Source: Lachnospiraceae bacterium MA2020
GTDB taxonomy: Bacteria; Bacillota; Clostridia; Lachnospirales; Lachnospiraceae
Assembly: GCA_000746015.1 (NCBI GenBank)
Contig: JQKK01000004.1
Span: 205,996-269,995 of the forward strand
DNA: 64,000 nt
Direction: 5' to 3'
This document shows, piece after piece, positions 27,604-34,128 of the stretch. Position 1 is the first letter of the stretch. Every line of letters begins with the position of its first letter. A program made the position numbers and the translations under genes. The notes under the pieces were generated by a model. It searched no databases, was not told the DNA's origin, and saw nothing but the letters and a program-made list of their open reading frames with translations.

Positions 27604-28497
27604 ATGGGAAAATATTATTATAAAATATATGGTCTTACACTTGCTTCAGACTACGAGTTTCCTCAGTTTGTTTCAATTGATGCAGTGGAGGATGCTGATA
27701 TTGAAATCGAGTATGGGGGGATAAGCGAAGAGATCAATAGCCAGATTTCAAAAGGAGTATATGGTGGCTTAAAGAAGAATGAAATTTGGTTTGATAATCA
27801 TGTTGGAGTATTTTGGATACATGATTCAAAAAAGATTAATTTTATAGAAAGTGGAGCTTCTATCGATGATGCAGCACAGTATTTGCCAGGAATGTGTTTT
27901 GCTATTCTATTATGGTATAGGCAGATGATCATGCTGCATGGTGCTTGTTTAAGGCTTAATGGAAAAACAATTATAGTAGCTGGCAATAGTGGGTCTGGTA
28001 AGTCTACTATCACAACAGAGCTCATAAAGAAGGGCGCTTTACTTATGGCTGATGATGTGACAGGCATAGGAGTGGATAATGGTACTTATATATCATATCC
28101 TGCATTTCCATTTCAGAAGCTTTGCACAGATCAGGTTGAGAAAAATTGTATTGATACAACAGGATTAAGGCAGATAAGGTATGATCTGAATAAATTCGAG
28201 ATACCAAGAGTGGATTCTTTCTGGGATAAACCGGAAAAAGCAGATATACTATTTAGAATCGAAGTGTCTGATGTAGAGAGTCTGACGACAGAAGAAGTTA
28301 TTGGAGCAGAAAAGATAAAGATGATAACGGATTCGATTTTCATCAAGTGGCTTTTTGTGGGAGATTTTAAGCTTGAACCTAATGATCTGATGCGTTGTAT
28401 TGGTTTAGCAAATCAAATTAAAATTCATAAGATATGTCGTAATAAAGAAAAAAATACAATTAATGAAATACTGGATTATATTATGAACAATGTATGA
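27604..28497 (+). CDS. HPr-kinase-like lasso peptide kinase (PadeK/ThcoK type)
   Basis: About 297 residues from ATG 27604. A P-loop AGNSGSGKST near residues 125-134 is followed by LLMADDVTGI near 147-156, the order found in HPr kinase/phosphorylase-like proteins, but the protein lacks the HPrK N-terminal domain. HGACL before the P-loop is characteristic of the small kinases of Firmicute lasso clusters, which phosphorylate the C-terminal Ser of the precursor. Here the precursor ends Ser-Gly, so the target would be a penultimate Ser or another residue. It is directly upstream of the cyclase gene (15 bases). Confidence 0.85.
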   Translation: MGKYYYKIYGLTLASDYEFPQFVSIDAVEDADIEIEYGGISEEINSQISKGVYGGLKKNEIWFDNHVGVFWIHDSKKINFIESGASIDDAAQYLPGMCFAILLWYRQMIMLHGACLRLNGKTIIVAGNSGSGKSTITTELIKKGALLMADDVTGIGVDNGTYISYPAFPFQKLCTDQVEKNCIDTTGLRQIRYDLNKFEIPRVDSFWDKPEKADILFRIEVSDVESLTTEEVIGAEKIKMITDSIFIKWLFVGDFKLEPNDLMRCIGLANQIKIHKICRNKEKNTINEILDYIMNNV

Positions 28498-28512
28498 GTG
28501 AGGAATTAGAAG

Positions 28513-30426
28513 ATGTCAGCAATTTGGGGTTGTATAGATTTTTCAGGATCTATATTGGATAGCGGCCTTCCGGACATTATGACGGAATGTACTAAGTTAT
28601 ATAAAATAGATCGTACAGAACATTTAATTGAAAATAATGTATATATGGCGTGCGGCTTACAATATATAACTAAAGAGTCAAGATATGAAAAATTACCTTG
28701 TATAAAAGATGGTTTATACTTCTCAGCAGATTGTATCATTGATAATAGACAGGAACTTATTGATAGTTTAGGGATAGATACAGATGCAGCAGACGGAGAG
28801 GTGCTTTTTTCGGCTTGGCAGAAGTGGGGAGAAGACTTTGGCAACTATGTTATTGGTCTGTTTTCTTTTGCTGTATATGACAGGAAGAAAAGTCAGTTTT
28901 ATTTATATACTGACCATACTTCTTCAAGATGTATTCATTACTTTGTTAAGGGTAGTAAGGTTTATTTTGCAACACTTACAAAGTGTATTACAGATGCAGC
29001 AGGTGGGATAGACATTAGTGAAAAATGGCTTACTGCATGCATGTCGACGAATTTTCCATCAATGCTATTATATGAAGGACTTTCACCATTTGAAAATGTA
29101 TTTATACTTCCATATGGCTGTGGAGTAAAGATTGAATATATTGATAATAGCATAGTTGTAGAAAAAAAGCGCTATTGGGATCCATTAAATACTGTTACGC
29201 AGATCAAAAAATTTGATGATAATAATTGCAGGAAAATGTTTCGGGAAGTACACAATAAATGTGTACAGGATGCGATTCGCACTGATGGCAATATTGGAAT
29301 CTTGCTTAGCAGCGGATTAGATTCATCGGCTATTGGATGTACGGCTGCAAGGATGCTTAATCTTAAAAAGAAGGACCTATACAGTTATACATCTATCCCT
29401 TTGAAAGAGTTTGATGGTAATAGTGATAACAAGCAGAAGTTTTGGATAGATGATGAGTCTGAAGGTGTTAAATGCATTTGTAATCATTATAAAAATATCA
29501 AACCCAAGTTTTTGGAATGCAGAGGAAAAAGTGTGCTTTCGTATGTGGAAGAGTTTGTGAAGTATCTTGAATTTCCAGGAAAAGCATTGGTAAATCATGT
29601 TTGGATGAAAGATGCATATGAAATGGCGAGAGAAGATGGCTGTAGAATCGTAATGTATGGCAGTTATGGAAATATGTCAATCTCATATGGATCATTATTT
29701 GAAAATACATGGCTGATGATCAAATGTGGTGATATCATTGGGGCTGTTAAACAGATATTTAGACTGGCTGAAAAAGAACACTTGAGCAAAAAGAATCTTC
29801 TTAAAATGTTTGTTAAAAAGCTGTTTAACAATGTGGATTATACAGATGATTCACATATTGATGACGAGCTTTTTAAATCTAAGCTTGTTGAAAAGTATAA
29901 TATTAGAAAAGAGTGGGAAAATAGATTAAAAAGAGAAGGTATTGAAAAAATGACATTATCTCAAAGAAGAAATGCTCTTGTTTCAGGTTTATTATTTCAG
30001 CTTGTCGGATTATATGAGACTAAGGATGGACTTTATAATGGTATATTGATAAGAGATCCATCTAAGGATAAAAGGATGATCGAATTGTGTCTTAGACTCC
30101 CTTTTAAATGTTTTGCCTGGAATGGAGTGGAAAGGAGACTTGTAAGAGATTATCTGGATGATGTTGTTCCTGATGAGATAAGGCTTATAAATAGAAATAG
30201 AGGTAGACAAAGTGGAGATGCTGTAATTAGGTATGATATGTATGGTCTTCCTAATGGAGAAAAAACATGGGATGTTCTAATAGGCAGGATGAAATCCTAT
30301 TTCAATATTGATAAGTCAATAGAGTTATTAAAATCTAAAACAGATGCTGCAAACTTGATAAATAAGGCTAAAATTATGTCTTGTAATTATTTTTTGAAGG
30401 AATTTGGAAAAGACGACCTTGTTTAG
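28513..30426 (+). CDS. Lasso cyclase (C protein, asparagine-synthetase-like)
   Basis: 637 residues. The N-terminal glutaminase-like domain starts MSAIWGCIDFSG and so lacks the Cys2 nucleophile of true glutamine-dependent synthetases. The C-terminal domain carries the PP-loop LLSSGLDSSAIG near residues 262-273. This combination is typical of lasso cyclases, which adenylate an Asp/Glu side chain and close an isopeptide bond with the new N terminus. It is the last + strand gene of the unit and converges on the precursor gene across a shared terminator. Confidence 0.88.
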   Translation: MSAIWGCIDFSGSILDSGLPDIMTECTKLYKIDRTEHLIENNVYMACGLQYITKESRYEKLPCIKDGLYFSADCIIDNRQELIDSLGIDTDAADGEVLFSAWQKWGEDFGNYVIGLFSFAVYDRKKSQFYLYTDHTSSRCIHYFVKGSKVYFATLTKCITDAAGGIDISEKWLTACMSTNFPSMLLYEGLSPFENVFILPYGCGVKIEYIDNSIVVEKKRYWDPLNTVTQIKKFDDNNCRKMFREVHNKCVQDAIRTDGNIGILLSSGLDSSAIGCTAARMLNLKKKDLYSYTSIPLKEFDGNSDNKQKFWIDDESEGVKCICNHYKNIKPKFLECRGKSVLSYVEEFVKYLEFPGKALVNHVWMKDAYEMAREDGCRIVMYGSYGNMSISYGSLFENTWLMIKCGDIIGAVKQIFRLAEKEHLSKKNLLKMFVKKLFNNVDYTDDSHIDDELFKSKLVEKYNIRKEWENRLKREGIEKMTLSQRRNALVSGLLFQLVGLYETKDGLYNGILIRDPSKDKRMIELCLRLPFKCFAWNGVERRLVRDYLDDVVPDEIRLINRNRGRQSGDAVIRYDMYGLPNGEKTWDVLIGRMKSYFNIDKSIELLKSKTDAANLINKAKIMSCNYFLKEFGKDDLV

Positions 30427-30444
30427 ATATATAATAGCGTAAAA

Positions 30445-30476
30445 AAAGAGAGCTGGTAGATTTGCCAGCTCTCTTT
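30445..30476. terminator. Bidirectional terminator between cyclase and precursor genes
   Basis: AAAGAGAGCTGG (30445-30456) pairs perfectly with CCAGCTCTCTTT (30465-30476) around an 8-base loop. An A run before and a T-rich stretch after allow use from both strands. It separates convergent genes. Confidence 0.9.
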
Positions 30477-30496
30477 CTAAAATAAGTGAATAATAA

Positions 30497-30646
30497 TTAA
30501 CCACTAACTATAACTGTACCTGCCCACCATGATTTTCCTTCATCTGGTGTAATCCACTCACCATCCCAATTCATGGTCTTCTGTCCGCCGCCTGCAGTCT
30601 CGTTGATGTTAAGCTCTTCGATAGCTGGTGTATTCCATGACTTCAT
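30497..30646 (-). CDS. Lasso peptide precursor (paeninodin-like leader), 49 aa
   Basis: GGAGG sits 8 bases before ATG 30646, an ideal site; the open frame continues upstream, but an ATG at 30661 lies on the ribosome site itself. The leader reads WNTPAIEELNINETA, matching the (Y/W)xxPxIxxLxVxxT pattern of paeninodin-type leaders bound by RRE proteins, with Thr at the penultimate leader position. The core starts GGGQKTMNWDGEW and is 31 residues long, ending VIVSG. With cleavage after TA, the first acidic residue is Asp10; cleavage one residue later gives Asp9. It is on the opposite strand from all the processing enzymes and has its own upstream region, so it is probably transcribed separately and strongly. 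Confidence 0.88.
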   Translation of the reverse strand: MKSWNTPAIEELNINETAGGGQKTMNWDGEWITPDEGKSWWAGTVIVSG

Positions 30647-30887
30647 AGTATTTTCCTCCATACATTCTAGTGTTAAGCTTTTACAGCCTACGGATTGTAT
30701 GATATCAGATGCAAAATCAGCAGTAAAGAAATCTAACATAATTGTTAGATTGTATTGAAATCTGGTATAGCATTGATATTTATTGTATTTTTTGATAACA
30801 TTTAATGATTGTTGAAAAAATGATCGCGGTAGGAGCCCGATATCGTTTTAAACTAAGATTATTTTAGGATTCGAAAAGGAGACATTG

Positions 30888-31976
30888 ATGAAAAAACGAG
30901 AATATAATTATGAATGGCTTAGGGTATGTGCTATGCTTGCCGTTATCATGATTCATGTAAGTGCACATTGGGTATCAGGTTTTTCAGCAGCAGTCCGTGA
31001 TGGAGCAAAAGCTGGTGAATTGATAAATCCGTTATCCGCTTGTATCTATAATTCGATATGCAGATTTGCCGTTCCTTGCTTTTTGATGATTTCTGGAGCT
31101 TTTATTATTGATAATGATAAAAATGCGGACTATGTTACATTTTATAAAAAGTCGTTTATGAAAATAGGAATCACAACTATAATTTTCAGTATCTTGTATT
31201 GCTTAAAAAAGGTTACAGAAGCTTGTATAGGTGGATATCTTGGGGCTAAAGCAATCTGGGCAATAGTTATAGATGCAATTAGTGGAGTTCCATATTATCA
31301 TATGTGGTATTTGTATATGCTTATCGGTGTTTATATGTTAGCACCGTTTGTGATTATTATCAAAAATGCAATCACTTATAAACATTTTCGAATCGCTGCA
31401 ATAGTATTTTTGGTTTATTCGATAGTATCTGCCTGGACTAATCATGGAGGAAGTGTAAGTTGGGATATAGGCAATTCAGTATATTACTTTGGGTATTTTA
31501 TGATAGGATATGTTCTGCGAAAAGAGGCTAAGAAGGATACTTTGCGTGGAATATGTTTAATTGCCATAGGTATACTGGTTGAGATAATTATAGCTTTTGT
31601 GGAATATCATTTTCAGATAGTTAATGGTATAGCTGAAGCTAAATTGAACTTTCAAATAGTTAGTCCGTTATCTCCACAGGTCGCATTGGCATCAGTATTG
31701 ATCTTTGCGGGCGTTAGTCGTATAGAATTAAATGAAAATAAATTAATTGCAGTAATAGCTAAAATGTCATTTGTTATTTATATTATTCATGGTGGTGTTT
31801 GGGGCATGGTTAGGATGATAGTTGGTAAGCTGAAAGATGATTCATATCTATTTCATGATTCAAATATTGCAGCAATACCTATTTTTGTAATTATTGTTTT
31901 TGTGATTTCATTCGTTCTTGCGATTATATATGAAAAATTTTATGCAGTTATTTTGAAATGTGTAGGAAAAAAATGA
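30888..31976 (+). CDS. Acyltransferase family 3 membrane protein
   Basis: 362 residues with about ten helices. WLRVCAMLAVIMIHVSAHW holds the conserved His, and RFAVPCFLMISGAFI follows, as in membrane acyltransferases. AAGGAG at 30876-30881 is correctly spaced for ATG 30888. It is divergent from the lasso precursor across a 241-base gap that must hold both promoters. It may acylate the peptide, a glycan or the cell wall; its position makes a lasso tailoring or immunity role possible but unproven. Confidence 0.85.
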   Translation: MKKREYNYEWLRVCAMLAVIMIHVSAHWVSGFSAAVRDGAKAGELINPLSACIYNSICRFAVPCFLMISGAFIIDNDKNADYVTFYKKSFMKIGITTIIFSILYCLKKVTEACIGGYLGAKAIWAIVIDAISGVPYYHMWYLYMLIGVYMLAPFVIIIKNAITYKHFRIAAIVFLVYSIVSAWTNHGGSVSWDIGNSVYYFGYFMIGYVLRKEAKKDTLRGICLIAIGILVEIIIAFVEYHFQIVNGIAEAKLNFQIVSPLSPQVALASVLIFAGVSRIELNENKLIAVIAKMSFVIYIIHGGVWGMVRMIVGKLKDDSYLFHDSNIAAIPIFVIIVFVISFVLAIIYEKFYAVILKCVGKK

Positions 31977-32027
31977 TGCCTTACGCTATATTTTGTAAAT
32001 TTGCAGTTACAATAGCACCAACAGAAC

Positions 32028-32060
32028 AATGCCGAGGAGACAAGTATCACCTACGGCATT
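32028..32060. terminator. Hairpin between convergent acyltransferase and regulator genes
   Basis: AATGCCG (32028-32034) pairs with CGGCATT (32054-32060) across a long loop, followed by TGTGTTTTATGG. It is a modest terminator candidate placed between two converging genes. Confidence 0.55.
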
Positions 32061-32099
32061 TGTGTTTTATGGAAAAGTAAACGATTTTGATGTATGACC

Positions 32100-32408
32100 C
32101 TATTTTTTCATTTTTTGCTCATTTATGACTTCCTCGATACTGGTGTATACCGGCTCTGTAAACAGATTATTTATTTCATTGACTACGCCCAGCTCCATTG
32201 TAAGCTTTATGAATGATTCTAAGGATATCTGTCCGGTTTTTTCAAATTTACGGAGAGTAGCGTAGCTTACATTGCTTCTTCCTGCTAATCGTTGCTGCGT
32301 TATCTTTTTTCTTTTTCTTATAGCTTTTATCCTTGATGCCAGTCTTTTTGCAACATCAGAAGGAGTATCCCATAAGTAATTCAGCTCGTCCATATCGATT
32401 GCCTCCAA
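32100..32408 (-). CDS. XRE-family helix-turn-helix regulator
   Basis: 102 residues with a Cro/C1-type HTH at about 20-75: RIKAIRKRKKITQQRLAGRSNVSYATLRKFEKTG. The N terminus (LNYLWDTPSDVAKRLASR) and overall form are like the antitoxin partners of HipA-type toxins, but no HipA gene is near. It starts immediately beside two palindromes (32409-32426 and 32450-32467) that are good operator candidates, so autoregulation is likely. It lies downstream of, and on the same strand as, the two-component genes. Confidence 0.85.
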   Translation of the reverse strand: MEAIDMDELNYLWDTPSDVAKRLASRIKAIRKRKKITQQRLAGRSNVSYATLRKFEKTGQISLESFIKLTMELGVVNEINNLFTEPVYTSIEEVINEQKMKK

Positions 32409-32426
32409 TTGCTACTATAATAGCAT
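32409..32426. promoter_or_regulatory. Operator-like palindrome 1 (proximal to XRE gene)
   Basis: TTGCTACTATAATAGCAT is an imperfect copy of the 18-base palindrome at 32450. It touches the start codon region of the XRE gene and includes TATAAT on the + strand. Its centre is 41 bases from that of palindrome 2, about four helical turns. Confidence 0.75.
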
Positions 32427-32449
32427 ATTTGGCTGAAATCGGCAATGAA

Positions 32450-32467
32450 TTGCTATTATAATAGCAA
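32450..32467. promoter_or_regulatory. Operator-like palindrome 2 inside the histidine kinase 3' end
   Basis: TTGCTATTATAATAGCAA is a perfect 18-base palindrome. It contains the last codons and the TAA of the kinase gene on the minus strand, so coding and operator functions would overlap. It matches palindrome 1 at 16 of 18 positions. Confidence 0.8.
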
Positions 32468-33238
32468 CTCTACATAAAAACAGCTGCCCTTTATTCCGTC
32501 GGAGTACGCAGAAATCTGACCGTTGTGCTTTTCGATGATACTTTTACATATGGAAAGACCTAGCCCTGCTCCACTTGTGCTGCTGGGAGTACGGCTGTTG
32601 GATGCCATGTAAGTACGTTTAAAAATATTGGGCAGGTCTTTAGCAAGTATCGGCTCCCCATTATTTTCTATGGATATCTTTAGCGTGTCACCGGTGCATT
32701 TTGCACTGAGGATGATGCTGTCCCCTGATGAAGTATGTGCAAGAGCGTTCCTTAAGATATTGTCGAGCAGACGTTTCATATAGATGACATCTATATTGAT
32801 ATCGACATTGCAGTCTTCGGCGATATTTAGCTTCATATTACGGTCGGAAAAGCGGTCGTCTGCCTCACACATATAGAAGAAATCTTCCAGAAAAGCTCCG
32901 GCAGGTACAATTTCAAAATGAAACATATCTGATGAAGTATCGAGCTTGGTCAAAAGAAAGATCTCTTCGATCATGTATTCAAGCATCTCCGTGCGTGCAG
33001 CAAGTAGCGGAAGAGTCGCTTTTATATCCGCCTCTGTAATGTGGTCGAGAGACTGCAGATATTCGATCGCATTGTGTATAGCAGTGATAGGAGAGCGGAG
33101 ATCGTGAGAAATATTTGCATAGATCTCATCGCGCTCGCGGATGATCTCGGACTGCTTTTGATTAGCATCGTAGAGCGCACGGGAAAGATTCTCTACCATG
33201 AGATTTGGCGCTTCAAAGTTCTTTTTTGTTTTTATCAT
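32456..33238 (-). CDS. Sensor-less histidine kinase
   Basis: 260 residues with no membrane helix and no recognisable sensor domain. A short coiled N terminus leads into the H-box YANISHDLRSPITAIHNAIEYL (phospho-acceptor His near 45), then the N-box LLDNILRNALAHT, and G-boxes GAGLGLSICKSII and GSCFYVEL. The start overlaps the response regulator stop as ATGA, so the pair is co-translated. Without an input domain it may read a cytoplasmic partner or act as a relay. Its final codons form a palindromic operator-like site. Confidence 0.88.
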   Translation of the reverse strand: MIKTKKNFEAPNLMVENLSRALYDANQKQSEIIRERDEIYANISHDLRSPITAIHNAIEYLQSLDHITEADIKATLPLLAARTEMLEYMIEEIFLLTKLDTSSDMFHFEIVPAGAFLEDFFYMCEADDRFSDRNMKLNIAEDCNVDINIDVIYMKRLLDNILRNALAHTSSGDSIILSAKCTGDTLKISIENNGEPILAKDLPNIFKRTYMASNSRTPSSTSGAGLGLSICKSIIEKHNGQISAYSDGIKGSCFYVELLL

Positions 33239-33912
33239 AGCGTGAATTTGTATCCCTTTCCATATACGGTTTCGATGCAGTTTTCAAGTCCTTTATATCT
33301 TTCGAGCTTTTTTCTGAGTCGGCTCGTAGTGACCATTATGGTCTTGCGCTCATCTTCCTGGTAGGTATTCCACATTGAGTGACCAATTTCCTGAAAAGTG
33401 ATGGTTTCTCTGGGATGCGATGCAAAGAGCAGCAGGAGATCATATTCTCTGTTTGAAATGTTTATCTCTTCTGACTGATCATAAAAAGCCTTATGCTGCA
33501 TCTTGTCTATAGAGAGAGGTGGAAACGATAATATATTTGACCTGGATACAGGCGCAGTTTTACGAAGCTGAACCTTTATGCGCGCGGACAGCTCTTTTAA
33601 ACTATATGGCTTGATCATATAGTCGTCAGCACCGGACAATAAGCCGTTAATCTTGTCGTCCTCACTGTCTTTGCCTGTAAGGAATATCACAGGAGCGGAG
33701 CTTTTTTTGCGGATAAGCGGCAGAGCGCTCATACCATCGAGCTTCGGCATCATTATATCTAGTATTATACAGTCAACGTTTTTAGTGTCGAGCGCTTCAA
33801 TTGCTTCAATAGCATTTTCAAAAATAAGTACATCATAACCTTCGTTTTGAAAGTACTTTTGATTGATGGTAAGAACTTCATAATCATCATCAATAAGCAT
33901 TAAAGTTTTCAT
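33235..33912 (-). CDS. OmpR/PhoB-family response regulator
   Basis: 225 residues. The receiver domain has the acidic DDD pocket near residues 8-10, the phospho-acceptor Asp in CIILDIMMPKLDG near 52, and the conserved Lys in DYMIKPYSLKEL near 102. A winged-helix domain follows, with SNREYDLLLLF and ending ETVYGKGYKFTL. It lies directly before the soluble kinase gene. The 215 bases upstream also carry the divergent glnN promoter, but nothing ties it functionally to nitrogen control. Confidence 0.9.
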   Translation of the reverse strand: MKTLMLIDDDYEVLTINQKYFQNEGYDVLIFENAIEAIEALDTKNVDCIILDIMMPKLDGMSALPLIRKKSSAPVIFLTGKDSEDDKINGLLSGADDYMIKPYSLKELSARIKVQLRKTAPVSRSNILSFPPLSIDKMQHKAFYDQSEEINISNREYDLLLLFASHPRETITFQEIGHSMWNTYQEDERKTIMVTTSRLRKKLERYKGLENCIETVYGKGYKFTL

Positions 33913-33983
33913 AAAATAATCCTCAAAAATCTATGTATACGAAAATGGTAACACAATAAAAAAGGCATTTCAATAAAAATGTG

Positions 33984-34012
33984 TTGACAAGCTTAAGATT
34001 TAAGGGTATCAT
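33984..34012 (+). promoter_or_regulatory. Sigma-A promoter of the glutamine synthetase gene
   Basis: TTGACA (33984-33989) and TATCAT (34007-34012) are separated by 17 bases. Transcription should begin near 34019, leaving a 110-base leader with a terminator before the start codon. Confidence 0.85.
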
Positions 34013-34031
34013 AAATCCCAACGAAAGCAAG

Positions 34032-34079
34032 GGAGCTTTTGAGAGGCAGTAATACTGCCTTTCAAGGGCTCCTTTTTTT
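34032..34079 (+). terminator. Leader terminator (attenuator) upstream of glnN
   Basis: GGAGC (34032-34036) pairs with GCTCC (34068-34072), enclosing TTTTGA/TCAAGG and AGGCAG/CTGCCT pairs around a TAATA loop. Seven T follow. Because it lies between a strong promoter and the gene, it probably makes glnN expression conditional on antitermination. I see no obvious competing hairpin, nor the conserved core of the glutamine riboswitch. Confidence 0.82.
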
Positions 34080-34128
34080 ATACTCAAAAATAATACTCAA
34101 TAAATATTCGATCATAAGGAGGATGAGT

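Noticed and set aside
30497..30739. 80-codon version of the lasso precursor
   Set aside because: The ribosome site GGAGG lies inside the longer frame and is 8 bases before ATG 30646; the extra N terminus does not fit the leader pattern.
32100..32408. HipA-type toxin-antitoxin pair
   Set aside because: Only the XRE-like protein is present; no toxin gene lies on either side.
33990..34128. Glutamine riboswitch before glnN
   Set aside because: I could not find its conserved core; only a promoter and an intrinsic terminator are clear.
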